From an uncultured Lachnospiraceae bacterium (GTDB taxonomy: Bacteria; Bacillota; Clostridia; Lachnospirales; Lachnospiraceae), in NCBI GenBank assembly GCA_902788035.1, contig CADAIL010000001.1, forward strand, positions 1-64,000: a DNA stretch of 64,000 nt. The letters are read 5' to 3'. The notes under the pieces were generated by a model. The model worked only from the letters and a program-made list of their open reading frames with translations. It ran no database searches and was not told the DNA's origin. A program made the translations under genes and the position numbers. Positions within the stretch are counted from its first letter, which is position 1. The number at the start of each line of letters is the position of its first letter. Below are positions 36,391-44,045 of this stretch, in pieces.

Positions 36391-36573
36391 AGTCTCGCTC
36401 GCGAGACTTGGCGCGGGATTCGGGTCAGCGTGAGCTGACATAATTCCAAACCGAATCCCTGCGCATCCTCGCGGAGCGTTTATCTCAGTGGGGGATTGTA
36501 ACCAGCCACTGAGACGAGCAGGATATTGATTTACCCACCGTTTGCAGAAGCGGGGTATTCCCCCACTGAGATA
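36391..36573. other. Dense structured leader/intergenic region before lepB
   Basis: Three nested hairpins fill this stretch. The first is AGTCTCG/CGAGACT (36391-36408). The second pairs GCGC-GGGATTCGG with CCGAATCCC-TGCGC (36411-36463 region) and encloses GTCAGC/GCTGAC. The third is a 15-bp palindrome whose arms TATCTCAGTGGGGGA (36480-36494) and its complement (36559-36573) bracket an inner CCACTGAGA. It lies between the rplS terminator and lepB. It differs from the six-copy repeat family. Confidence 0.6.
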
Positions 36574-36610
36574 AAAAATGCTGTCACATTATTGTATAAT
36601 GCGACAGCAT
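36572..36610 (-). terminator. Terminator of rplS
   Basis: On the minus strand ATGCTGTCGCATTAT pairs with its complement and is followed directly by TTTTTT. It lies about 36 nt past the rplS stop. This is one of the clearest intrinsic terminators in the window. Confidence 0.9.
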
Positions 36611-36646
36611 ATAAGTCGAGCAATATATGCGGATCAAAATCGCGGC

Positions 36647-36994
36647 TTAGCGGATAACTTCCTTGACCTTTGCCCTCTTGCCTGTGCGCTCTCTGAGGTA
36701 GAAGAGTTTCGCTCTTCTGACCTTACCGCGGCGTACGACCTGAACGTCAGCTACGTTCGGGGAATGAAGCGGCCATGTCTTCTCGACACCAACGCCGTTG
36801 GACATCTTACGAACTGTGAATGTCTGGCGGACGCCTGTGCCCTGACGCTTGATAACAACGCCTTCGAAGACCTGAATTCTCTCACGGTTGCCTTCTTTGA
36901 TCTTGCCATGTACGCGTACTGTATCACCTACACGGAACTCCGGAAGTACGCTCTTCTTCTGAGCATCTTCGATCTGTTTGATAATGTCGCTCAT
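36647..36994 (-). CDS. rplS: Ribosomal protein L19
   Basis: L19 sits at the 30S-50S interface of the large subunit. The 115-residue protein shows [30 protein letters not shown] and the terminal [25 protein letters not shown] precedes the ATG. It has its own promoter and leader, and element C separates it from trmD. Confidence 0.98.
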   Translation of the reverse strand: MSDIIKQIEDAQKKSVLPEFRVGDTVRVHGKIKEGNRERIQVFEGVVIKRQGTGVRQTFTVRKMSNGVGVEKTWPLHSPNVADVQVVRRGKVRRAKLFYLRERTGKRAKVKEVIR

Positions 36995-37095
36995 ATCTTT
37001 TCTCTCCTTTTACTGTGGATGTTCTTAATACGCGTATGAATGTGCTTCTCCATCTGCGGAAGCACTCGTAACAGAGGACCATCTTTTTTCGAACT
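36995..37095 (-). promoter_or_regulatory. Possible L19 autoregulatory leader
   Basis: The rplS leader contains a stem GTGCTTC/GAAGCAC capped by CGCAGATGG, an outer GATG/CATC closure and a palindromic ATACGCGTAT. Position and hairpin style fit the L19 leader family of Firmicutes, but I could not align it to a covariance model. Confidence 0.42.
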
Positions 37096-37100
37096 TTAGC

Positions 37101-37129
37101 ATTATACAATAGACTCGGTATTAATTCAA
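37101..37129 (-). promoter_or_regulatory. Promoter of rplS
   Basis: On the minus strand TTGAAT (37124-37129) and TATAAT (37101-37106) are 17 bp apart. It lies between element C and the rplS leader, so rplS can be transcribed separately from trmD. Confidence 0.72.
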
Positions 37130-37181
37130 GCCTTTTCTACAAGGATCTTTCGTCGATTTTATTGTTCGATTAGATAGCAGC

Positions 37182-37381
37182 CTGCAGTTCCGACAGGCTG
37201 TTCATGCAGTTCGATACCGGCAGCAAGCATCATCTTCGTGAGAAAAACATTGTATATCCGATCGAGAGATCAGAAAATGCTGCTGCATTTTCTAAGCTCG
37301 CAGAGAAGGATATACGTTTTTCGATGAAGATGATGCTTGCTGCCGGTTTATAGGCTTTCGTTACAGCTCGTCGGAACAGTT
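37182..37381 (+). repeat. Palindromic element, copy C
   Basis: The core runs about 37230-37332. P3 has become GTATATCC/GGATATAC, changed on both strands relative to copies A and B. P4 is AGAAAATGC/GCATTTTCT. Even the terminal repeats covary: TTCCGAC replaces TTCAGAC on both sides (37183-37201 and 37363-37381). The right end lies inside trmD and encodes its last residues. The 36995-37360 gap holds the rplS leader, its promoter and this copy. Confidence 0.9.
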
Positions 37382-38113
37382 TCGCTGACGCAGGTACTCG
37401 TCGATGAATTTGCGCTCCTTTGGGCTGATGTGAGCCTTCGCGAGAAGGTCCGGCCTTCTGTCGGCCGTGCGCATGAGGGACTGTTCCCTGCGCCATGCAT
37501 CGACCTTTGCGTGGTCACCGGACAGAAGTATGGGCGGAACACGTTTACCGTTCCACACCTCAGGCCTTGAGTACTGTGGGTACTCGAGCAGCCCGTCGCC
37601 GAATGAATCGCCCTCGGCTGAATCCAGATTGTGAAGGACGCCCGGGATCATTCTTGATATTGCGTCGATCATCAGCATGGCCGGCATCTCGCCTCCGGTG
37701 ACGACAAAGTCGCCGATGGAAAACTCATCCGTCACGATCTCTTCAATCACGCGCTCATCAATACCTTCATAGTGACCGCACAGAAATACGATACCCTTCT
37801 CGATGGCAAGCTCACGTGCAGCCTGCTGATCAAATACTCTGCCCTGAGGCGTTAAATAGATGACTCTCGGTTTGTAGGGAAGGTCCCTGGTGACGGCCTT
37901 GAACGCATCATAGACCGGCTGCGCCTGCATGACCATGCCGGCTCCTCCTCCGTAAGGATAGTCATCTGTCTTTCCGTGTTTTGAATTTGTATAATCCCTG
38001 ATATTTGTAGCTTCGAGATTGATGATTCCTTCCTCGATCGCTCTTCCGATGATGCTGGTACCGAGCCCCTGCATAATCATATCAGGAAATAAAGTCAGGA
38101 CATGAAAATCCAT
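37361..38113 (-). CDS. trmD: tRNA (guanine37-N1)-methyltransferase
   Basis: TrmD methylates G37 next to the anticodon to prevent +1 frameshifting. It is a SPOUT knot enzyme: FHVLTLFPDM at the start, YPYGGGAGMVMQ, FLCGHYEGIDERV and IGDFVVTGGEMPAM are all present. At 250 residues it is complete. Its last codons (NCSDEL) are the right terminal repeat of element C, so this end has probably been rewritten by the repeat. Confidence 0.96.
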   Translation of the reverse strand: MDFHVLTLFPDMIMQGLGTSIIGRAIEEGIINLEATNIRDYTNSKHGKTDDYPYGGGAGMVMQAQPVYDAFKAVTRDLPYKPRVIYLTPQGRVFDQQAARELAIEKGIVFLCGHYEGIDERVIEEIVTDEFSIGDFVVTGGEMPAMLMIDAISRMIPGVLHNLDSAEGDSFGDGLLEYPQYSRPEVWNGKRVPPILLSGDHAKVDAWRREQSLMRTADRRPDLLAKAHISPKERKFIDEYLRQRNCSDEL

Positions 38114-38130
38114 TGTTCCCCCTTTTATCG

Positions 38131-38329
38131 TAATAGTTTCTTCATGCTGCTCTCAAAGTTCGTTTAACGGCTCAAAGCATCATCTTCATGAGAAAAGCAT
38201 TGTACGTCCGACCGAGAGATCAGAAAATGCAGTGCATTTTCTAAGCTCGCAGGAAAGGACGTACGCTTTTCGATGAAGATGATGTTTGTGCCGGTATATG
38301 AAGCTGGGTGCAGCCTGTCCGAACTGTTA
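38131..38329 (+). repeat. Palindromic element, copy D
   Basis: The core is 38181-38281 (101 nt). P3 is GTACGTCC/GGACGTAC. In the outer helix AAAAGC faces GCTTTT where other copies have AAAAAC facing GTTTTT, another paired change. P4 is AGAAAATGC/GCATTTTCT with a 3-nt loop. Terminal repeats (38131-38150, 38310-38329) are degraded to about 14 of 20 matches. It lies between rimM and trmD and ends 8 nt past the rimM stop. Confidence 0.88.
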
Positions 38330-38336
38330 CCTTTTA

Positions 38337-38840
38337 TCAGATTTCCGGAAGCAGGTGCACGACGATCCTGTTCTCCTCGGGATTAATTACGAGGACACAG
38401 TCGTCGATGACCGGAATGAGGACCTCACCGCCGGCGTCCTTTTTGACGACGTAGACATCATTTGCACCTGTAATCAGAACGTCTTTAATTACACCAAGCT
38501 TTGAGTCATCTTCAAGGAAGACATCGCAGCCGATGAGATCGCCGACAAAGTACTCATCCTCTCCGAGCGGCAGCGCCTCGCTGCGGTCAACGTAGAGCGG
38601 GCAGTTATGCCACTTCTGAACATCCTCGATGCGGTCGTAACCGACGAATTTCAATATCGGCCTTCCCTTGAAGTAGCGGACATCCTCGATTTCAAGATCG
38701 ATCATCTGCCGGCCGTACTCAAGCATGACATGATCCAATGACTCAAACCTTTCCGGGTCATCGCTGGTCGGGTAGACCTTGACTTCTCCCTTCAGTCCGT
38801 GCGTCGTTGTCACGACACCTACCTGAACTTTATCAAGCAT
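38337..38840 (-). CDS. rimM: Ribosome maturation factor RimM
   Basis: RimM assists 16S rRNA processing in the 30S head by binding ribosomal protein S19. The N-terminal RimM fold (VGVVTTTHGLKGEVKVYP) and the C-terminal PRC-barrel (VGDLIGCDVFLEDDSKLGVI, VLIPVIDDCV) are intact, 167 aa in all. It lies in the usual place between khpA and trmD. Confidence 0.95.
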   Translation of the reverse strand: MLDKVQVGVVTTTHGLKGEVKVYPTSDDPERFESLDHVMLEYGRQMIDLEIEDVRYFKGRPILKFVGYDRIEDVQKWHNCPLYVDRSEALPLGEDEYFVGDLIGCDVFLEDDSKLGVIKDVLITGANDVYVVKKDAGGEVLIPVIDDCVLVINPEENRIVVHLLPEI

Positions 38841-38865
38841 ACATTCTCCTTCTGCCCTGCGGCGT

Positions 38866-38892
38866 AACTATTCAGGGATACTGAATAGTTAT
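38866..38892. other. 10-bp perfect hairpin in the khpA-rimM gap
   Basis: TAACTATTCA and TGAATAGTTA pair around a 7-nt loop, about 25 nt before the rimM ATG. No T tract follows on the minus strand, so it is not a standard terminator. It may affect rimM translation or mRNA stability. Confidence 0.4.
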
Positions 38893-38910
38893 GTCTTTCT
38901 TTAAGAAAGG

Positions 38911-38938
38911 GCTGCCGCACTGACACGGCGGACAGCCG
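38911..38938 (-). terminator. Possible internal attenuator between khpA and rimM
   Basis: On the minus strand GGCTGTCCGC pairs imperfectly with GCGGCAGCC and is followed by CTTTCTT. It may reduce rimM-trmD expression relative to rpsP-khpA. Confidence 0.45.
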
Positions 38939-38997
38939 CTGCCGGCGATGCGCCGCGCTAAGCTGCTCCGGGTGTGGTGACGACAGCCTCAGAGTTT

Positions 38998-39228
38998 TTA
39001 CTGTATGATTTCAACAGTAACTTTTTTGTCAGTCTTTGTTGATGCAGCCTTGACGACTGAGCGGATCGCTTTAGCGATGCGGCCTTGACGTCCGATGACT
39101 TTTCCCATATCCTGGGAAGCTACCTTAAGCTCCAGGATCAGATTTTCGCCGTCCTCTTTTTCTGTGACAACGACTTCTTCGGGATGATCAACAAGAGACT
39201 TAGCAATGACTTCAACTAACTCTTTCAT
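38998..39228 (-). CDS. khpA: KH-domain RNA-binding protein KhpA
   Basis: This 76-residue single KH-domain protein carries the nucleic-acid-binding loop IGRQGRIAKAIR (GxxG = GRQG). KhpA usually pairs with KhpB/Jag and affects cell-size control and RNA stability. Its place between rpsP and rimM is conserved in Firmicutes. Confidence 0.95.
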   Translation of the reverse strand: MKELVEVIAKSLVDHPEEVVVTEKEDGENLILELKVASQDMGKVIGRQGRIAKAIRSVVKAASTKTDKKVTVEIIQ

Positions 39229-39269
39229 TCAGTTTCTCCCGTTTTTGGTTCCTGGAAAAAGCGCTGCGA

Positions 39270-39512
39270 TTATTTTGTGACACCTGCGATCTTGAGAAGT
39301 TTTGCGACTTCTGCTGTCGGCTGAGCGCCGTTTGCAAGCCACTTCTTAGCTGCTTCTTCGTTCAGGCTGTAAACGCTCGGATCCTTTGTCGGATCATAGT
39401 AACCGATTTCCTCGATGAAACGACCGTCTCTCGGAGATCTTGCGTCTGCAACTACGATTCTGTAGAAAGGTGCCTTCTTCTGTCCCATTCTCTTAAGTCT
39501 GATTTTGACCAT
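39270..39512 (-). CDS. rpsP: Ribosomal protein S16
   Basis: S16 is an early-assembly protein of the 30S subunit. [19 protein letters not shown] and [13 protein letters not shown] are the family motifs, in an 80-residue protein. It opens the rpsP-khpA-rimM block. About 180 nt separate it from ffh, with no clear promoter but a GC-rich CGCCGC/GCGGCG hairpin near 39640. Confidence 0.98.
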   Translation of the reverse strand: MVKIRLKRMGQKKAPFYRIVVADARSPRDGRFIEEIGYYDPTKDPSVYSLNEEAAKKWLANGAQPTAEVAKLLKIAGVTK

Positions 39513-39694
39513 TTTTGTGTTTCCTCCACTTTCATTCTAAAATAATATTTTCGGCTTAATGCTCATTCTTCTGCCCGCTGCCTTAGGGGCGCGGTTTTAT
39601 TTATTGAGCTCATATTGCCGCTAAGTAACGCCGCAATAGCGGCGGACTTTACTGATTGTACATGCAAATGCAGCAGATCTCTGCTCCACATGCG

Positions 39695-41068
39695 TCAGAA
39701 CGGACGTCTTCTTCCGCCTCTCATACCGCCCATCATGCCGCCGAGGGAGCCCATGCCTCCTCTTCCGCCCATCATGCCCGGCATCTGTTTCATCATTTTG
39801 CGGGCCTGATCGAACTGCTTGACAAGCTTATTTACTTCCGAGATATCCACACCTGCACCCTTGGCGATGCGGCGCTTTCTCGGCAGGTTCAAAATGTCAG
39901 GGTTAGCTCTCTCCTTCGGTGTCATGGAGAGGATGATCGCTTCGGTGCGCTTCATCTGCTTCTCGTCGATCATGCCCTGGATGTCTTTCATCTTTGTGCT
40001 CATGCCGGGAAGCATGGAAAGGATGCTCTCAAGACCTCCCATTTTGTTCATCTGGGCCATGGAGTCGAGATAATCGTTGAAGTCGAAGGAGGCCTTCTTG
40101 ATTTTCTCGGCCATCTCCTCCGTGCGCTGCTGGTCAAACTCTGCCTGAGCCTTTTCAATGAGGCTCATCACGTCGCCCATGCCGAGGATTCGGCCTGCCA
40201 TACGGTCTGGGTAGAACTGCTCAAGGTCTGACAGCTTCTCACCCATACCTACATACAGGATCGGCTGGCCGGTGACGGCTCTGATCGAGAGGGCTGCACC
40301 GCCTCTTGTGTCACCGTCACATTTTGTGAGGATGACGCCGTCGATGCCGACTTTCTCGGTGAATGTCTTAGCAACATTTACTGCTTCCTGTCCTGTCATT
40401 GCATCAACGACAAGGATTGTCTGGTCAACGTTTATCGCGTTCTTGATATCGACGAGCTCCTGCATCATACTCTCGTCAATCTGCAGACGTCCTGCTGTAT
40501 CGATGAGGACCAGGTTGTTTCCGTTCTCCTTTGCGTGGACAACTCCGGCTTTTGCGATATCGACAGGGCTCAGCTTATTGCCCAGAGAGAAGAACGGTAC
40601 ATCGACCTTTTTTGCGTTGACTTCGAGCTGTTTTATAGCGGCCGGTCTGTAGACGTCGCATGCCACAAGCAGCGGACGCTTTCCTTTCGACTTGAACTTG
40701 CCTGCCAGCTTGGCGGCGGTCGTTGTCTTGCCGGCGCCCTGGAGACCGGCCATCATTATGACGGTCATTCCGTTTGGCTTCACTCGTATCTCTGTCATCT
40801 CCGAGCCCATGAGCGCGATCATCTTCTCGTTGACGATCTTAATGACCATCTGGGCAGGGTTGAGACCGTTCATGACGTCTGCGCCGATTGCGGCTTCTGT
40901 CACGTCTTTTGTGAATTGCTTGACGACTTTGAAATTGACATCTGCCTCAAGGAGAGCCATCTTGACTTCCTTCATGGCGTCCTTGACATCTTTTTCTGTC
41001 AGGCGGCCTTTGGAACGCAGCTGCCTGAAAATGTTAGTCAATTTTTCAGTAAGGCTTTCAAATGCCAT
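39695..41068 (-). CDS. ffh: Signal recognition particle GTPase Ffh
   Basis: Ffh binds signal sequences and 4.5S/6S RNA and delivers ribosomes to FtsY. The NG domain has GLQGAGKTTTAAKLA, DTAGRLQ and TKCDGDTRGGAALS. The M domain is methionine-rich and ends in a Gly/Met/Arg tail. Length (457 aa) is typical. It follows ylxM by 27 nt. Confidence 0.97.
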   Translation of the reverse strand: MAFESLTEKLTNIFRQLRSKGRLTEKDVKDAMKEVKMALLEADVNFKVVKQFTKDVTEAAIGADVMNGLNPAQMVIKIVNEKMIALMGSEMTEIRVKPNGMTVIMMAGLQGAGKTTTAAKLAGKFKSKGKRPLLVACDVYRPAAIKQLEVNAKKVDVPFFSLGNKLSPVDIAKAGVVHAKENGNNLVLIDTAGRLQIDESMMQELVDIKNAINVDQTILVVDAMTGQEAVNVAKTFTEKVGIDGVILTKCDGDTRGGAALSIRAVTGQPILYVGMGEKLSDLEQFYPDRMAGRILGMGDVMSLIEKAQAEFDQQRTEEMAEKIKKASFDFNDYLDSMAQMNKMGGLESILSMLPGMSTKMKDIQGMIDEKQMKRTEAIILSMTPKERANPDILNLPRKRRIAKGAGVDISEVNKLVKQFDQARKMMKQMPGMMGGRGGMGSLGGMMGGMRGGRRRPF

Positions 41069-41095
41069 GTATCCACCTCGTTATACTCTCAGTGC

Positions 41096-41410
41096 TCACA
41101 GCTCGGCAAGAATTTCTTCCGCGAGCTGCCGGATCGTCTCGCTGTCGGTAAGTCTCTTGATCTCGTTCACTTTATCTGTGAGTTTGAGGAACTTGTGCAC
41201 GAGACCAAGCTTTGCTTCGTAATTCTCCAGCGTTTTAGTGGTTCGTCTCACCATGTCATGGACAGCCTGGCGACTGGTGTTGTGTGCGTCGGCGACTTCT
41301 GCCAGTGACAGGTCATCGAATACCACCTCTTCAAATATATTCTTTTGATGCTCTGTAAGAAGTTCCCCGTAAAAGTCATACAGCATGGAACGCTCATAAA
41401 TCTTTTCCAT
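41096..41410 (-). CDS. ylxM: YlxM-like SRP-associated DNA-binding protein
   Basis: YlxM is a small helix-turn-helix protein (sigma-70 region 4-like) that binds SRP components in Firmicutes. The motif LTEHQKNIFEEVVFDDLSLA with DAHNTSRQAVHDMV is clear. I place the start at the ATG 41410. The near-perfect promoter 41418-41446 predicts transcription starting at or within a few bases of this ATG, so the message appears leaderless. No Shine-Dalgarno precedes it. Confidence 0.9.
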   Translation of the reverse strand: MEKIYERSMLYDFYGELLTEHQKNIFEEVVFDDLSLAEVADAHNTSRQAVHDMVRRTTKTLENYEAKLGLVHKFLKLTDKVNEIKRLTDSETIRQLAEEILAEL

Positions 41411-41417
41411 GCGGACT

Positions 41418-41446
41418 AATATAACAAACACGATTGCAGGTGTCAA
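41418..41446 (-). promoter_or_regulatory. Promoter of ylxM-ffh, giving an apparently leaderless mRNA
   Basis: On the minus strand TTGACA (41441-41446) and TATATT (41418-41423) are 17 bp apart. Seven bases past the -10 is 41411, next to the ylxM ATG at 41410. The -35 lies in one arm of the 41433-41470 palindrome. Confidence 0.8.
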
Positions 41447-41470
41447 GCTTTTTTTCTTGACACCTGCAAT
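41433..41470. terminator. 15-bp perfect inverted repeat overlapping the ylxM -35
   Basis: The arms 41433-41447 and 41456-41470 (ATTGCAGGTGTCAAG and its complement) are perfect around CTTTTTTT. On the plus strand it is followed by TATTTTTTT, a textbook terminator. On the minus strand the T tract is weaker. It may terminate the DUF4349 transcript, block antisense reading, or act as an operator over the promoter. Confidence 0.6.
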
Positions 41471-41507
41471 TATTTTTTTCGCTGTTTTATATTCTTATAC
41501 GAATGAT

Positions 41508-42653
41508 TTACTCTGATTTTCCGTCATCGGAGCCTGCAGACGACCCTTCCTGCCCGCCGGGATTTGCTGCGTCAGGTGCGTCCGGCTGATTCTTCTGGAA
41601 CGGGTTATGGTATCTCGGCGTTGCCGCGTAGGGGTTTTTCTCTGCTTTCATAGCCTTTCTGGCTGCCTTCTTTTCCTTCCTTTTCGCGTTCCATTTTGAG
41701 AAGAACGGTCTCAGGATGACAAGGATGATGACCACTATGATGATGACCGGGAGCAGGTAGACGATCGCAAGGATGAGATCCTGCATGAATTCGCCGAAGT
41801 CCCTCCAGGACCTTGTGAACGTATTGCCGAGGCGCTCGAGGAAAGTCTGCTGTACTTTTTGAGAGCTGTACTGAATGACTTCTTCTATCTGCACGTTGAT
41901 CGTTGAGTAGTTGACGTCCGTATCGTAACCGGCAAGCGTATTCCTTGCCTGGTTCAGCTGGGTCTGTACTTCAGAGAGTCGGGATTCAATCGTGATCATA
42001 TCCTCGATCGTCTCTGCCTTGTCCATCATCTCCATGAGCCGGGTTTCCTGTTTCTCGAGTGATTCAATGAGAATGGACTGGTCATTGTAGCGCTTCGTAA
42101 TGTTCTGTACATATTCGGATCGGCTCGTGATCTTGCCGTCCGTACCCTCAAGGAGATCGAGGAATTCTCTGTACTTCGAGGAAGGCACGCGGACAGTAAT
42201 ATATGATCTCAGAGTACCGCTCGATTTTTTGTAATCTGAGTAGTACCAGTTCCATGCGGAATCCGTTGTACTCTCGCTCTCAACGAATCCGCCGACTTTG
42301 CTGATCGCGTCTTTGACGGCACTGAATGTATCCTGGAATGTCTGTGTCTGTATCGTGATATCGGCCGTGTAGATGAGCTTCTGCTCCGCAAGGCTTCCGC
42401 TCTCATCGGTGCCGGCTTCCTCATTCTTCTGAGAGATGTCGTTGGCCGCGCCGCCTGCGTCGGCGCCTACTGCTTCATCTGTGTCATAGGTGTCAGCAGT
42501 CGCGTACGCTTCCTCTTTCGCTTCATAATCTGCGGCTGCGCCTTCGTACATTTGGTTGCTCGTTGAAGAATTGGCGTAGCCTGATCCGCAGCCAACGAGA
42601 AGAGCTGCGGCACACAGACCGGCTAAAATGCTTTTTACTGTTCTTATTTTCAT
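41508..42653 (-). CDS. DUF4349 lipoprotein
   Basis: The protein starts with a signal sequence and lipobox (LLVGCGS), then a Ser/Asp/Ala-rich spacer. The DUF4349 region (about 90-265) begins LIYTADITIQTQTF and contains a coiled coil (SLEKQETRLMEMMDKAETIE, LSEVQTQLNQARNTL). A membrane helix (YLLPVIIIVVIILVILRPF) near residue 300 and a basic cytoplasmic tail follow. The function of DUF4349 is not known. Two membrane attachments, a lipid at one end and a helix near the other, make a loop outside the cell. GGGAGG precedes the ATG. Confidence 0.85.
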   Translation of the reverse strand: MKIRTVKSILAGLCAAALLVGCGSGYANSSTSNQMYEGAAADYEAKEEAYATADTYDTDEAVGADAGGAANDISQKNEEAGTDESGSLAEQKLIYTADITIQTQTFQDTFSAVKDAISKVGGFVESESTTDSAWNWYYSDYKKSSGTLRSYITVRVPSSKYREFLDLLEGTDGKITSRSEYVQNITKRYNDQSILIESLEKQETRLMEMMDKAETIEDMITIESRLSEVQTQLNQARNTLAGYDTDVNYSTINVQIEEVIQYSSQKVQQTFLERLGNTFTRSWRDFGEFMQDLILAIVYLLPVIIIVVIILVILRPFFSKWNAKRKEKKAARKAMKAEKNPYAATPRYHNPFQKNQPDAPDAANPGGQEGSSAGSDDGKSE

Positions 42654-42817
42654 GGTGGACCTCCCTTACATGTTTTGTATACCCGGCAGTATTATTCCCG
42701 TATCGAAGGCATTTTTCACTCCCTTATGTGCCTTCAACATAAATACAAACAGGCAGTATGAAATGTTGCACAGTAAATAAGATTTTATTTTTGAGAGTGC
42801 CTTTTCGAGCGCGGAAC

Positions 42818-42851
42818 TTAAAATGCTCCGGTGGATATCCCGCCGGAGCAT
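42818..42851 (-). terminator. Terminator of rsfS
   Basis: ATGCTCCGG and CCGGAGCAT pair around an 11-nt loop and are followed on the minus strand by TTTTAAG. It lies 22 nt past the rsfS stop. Confidence 0.8.
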
Positions 42852-42872
42852 CGGTAAAGCAACGTTGCTGCA

Positions 42873-43229
42873 TCATAGAGTATTGGGGTCGATTTCGGTG
42901 CCGTCCTTCCAGAGTCTGTCAAGATCATAGAACCCTCTTGACTCCTCATCGAAAATATGAACGATGACTCCCTTGTAGTCGAGAAGTGTCCAGTTGGCGT
43001 TATGATGACCCTCAATATGATCCGGCTCAAAACCCGCTTTCGTCGCAGCTTCCTCGACCCCGTCGACCATCGCGTCTGTCTGATTGACATTCCGTCCCGT
43101 CGCAATTACAAAGTAATCTGCCAGCGGTGAAATCGAGTCGATTTCAATGACCTTGATGTCACTTGCGAGTTTGTCTTCGAGTGCCCTGACTGCAATACCG
43201 GCGAGTTTTCTGCTCTCTTCTTTTTCCAT
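42873..43229 (-). CDS. rsfS: Ribosomal silencing factor RsfS
   Basis: RsfS binds L14 and blocks subunit joining when nutrients are short. The 118-residue protein has ALEDKLASDIKVIEI, DYFVIATGRNVNQTDAMVDG and WTLLDYKGVIVHIFDEESR. The ATG at 43229 has GAGAGGG upstream; the 33-codon upstream extension is not conserved. It follows yqeK but may have its own promoter. Confidence 0.94.
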   Translation of the reverse strand: MEKEESRKLAGIAVRALEDKLASDIKVIEIDSISPLADYFVIATGRNVNQTDAMVDGVEEAATKAGFEPDHIEGHHNANWTLLDYKGVIVHIFDEESRGFYDLDRLWKDGTEIDPNTL

Positions 43230-43316
43230 ATGATGCCCTCTCTTAATATTTAATGAATGAGCCGGAAAGGCGATTTCCGATCCGGCGACAATGATTCTGT
43301 GCTTTCTGTTGGTATA

Positions 43317-43345
43317 ATTATACAGCAATATGGCAAATAATTAAA
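43317..43345 (-). promoter_or_regulatory. Possible promoter of rsfS
   Basis: On the minus strand a perfect TATAAT (43317-43322) has only a weak -35 (TTTAAT, 43340-43345) at 17 bp. It lies between the yqeK terminator and rsfS. Confidence 0.42.
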
Positions 43346-43374
43346 TAGTATTTAAGCAAATAGACATAAAGTAA

Positions 43375-43409
43375 GCGCACAAAACCTGAATTGTTTGGAT
43401 TTTGTGCGC
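43375..43409 (-). terminator. Hairpin after yqeK
   Basis: GCGCACAAAA and TTTTGTGCGC form a perfect 10-bp stem with a 15-nt loop, 8 nt past the yqeK stop. The following TTACTTTATG is only moderately T-rich. Confidence 0.6.
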
Positions 43410-43416
43410 CTGGATT

Positions 43417-44016
43417 TCAACCGTTGAGATTTCTGCTCATATGGAGTTCATTATAATAGTCGAAGGCCGCCTGTGAGTGTTCATCAATCTCCCCGCCGCC
43501 TGACCTAAGATATGCGAGCATGTCCCGAAGGATCATGTAACAGCATTCGTCGAGGTCTTTGAATGCGATTTCCCGTATGGGTTTGAGATTCGGAGCCTTA
43601 TCTCTCAGTGGCTCGATATAGTCGGCGATGAAAACGATCTGCTCGAGCTTTGTCATATTGGGCTGCCCGGTCGTGTGCCAGGTGATGGCGGAGAGAACTT
43701 CTTCGTCATCAATATCGTATTTCTCTCTGGCTATATAGGCACCGAGCTTTGAGTGAAGCAGGAACGGGTTGCCCCGCTCTACCGCTGTGACCGGGATGTT
43801 GTTATCTTCGCACAACCGGATCTTTTTCTTGTCGGGGATGCATTTCGCGCAGTCGTGGAGAAGCCCCGCAAGTTCAGCCTTCTCGAGATCCTCATTGTGG
43901 GCCATAGCCAGGGCTACGCTCATATAGCGCACTCCCTGGGTGTGATACCAGCGGCCCTTGTCAAGATACTCCTTAAGGACTTTATTCATTTTCTCGAAAT
44001 TGTATGTGTGAGCCAT
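43417..44016 (-). CDS. yqeK: HD-domain diadenosine tetraphosphatase YqeK
   Basis: YqeK symmetrically splits Ap4A to ADP. The HD site is visible: HTQGVRYMSVALAMA, GLLHDCAKCIP, LLHSKLGAYIA and ITWHTTGQPNMTKLEQIVFI, then ADYIEP. Length (199 aa) is standard. The nadD-yqeK-rsfS order is typical, but element G interrupts nadD and yqeK here. Confidence 0.94.
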   Translation of the reverse strand: MAHTYNFEKMNKVLKEYLDKGRWYHTQGVRYMSVALAMAHNEDLEKAELAGLLHDCAKCIPDKKKIRLCEDNNIPVTAVERGNPFLLHSKLGAYIAREKYDIDDEEVLSAITWHTTGQPNMTKLEQIVFIADYIEPLRDKAPNLKPIREIAFKDLDECCYMILRDMLAYLRSGGGEIDEHSQAAFDYYNELHMSRNLNG

Positions 44017-44045
44017 ATGACCTCCTGAAATTGAGAATGTGGATT

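Noticed and set aside
36372..36449. N-terminal extension of the first LepB
   Set aside because: The extra 26 codons read through hairpin sequence, while GGAG precedes the ATG at 36371, which gives the usual family start.
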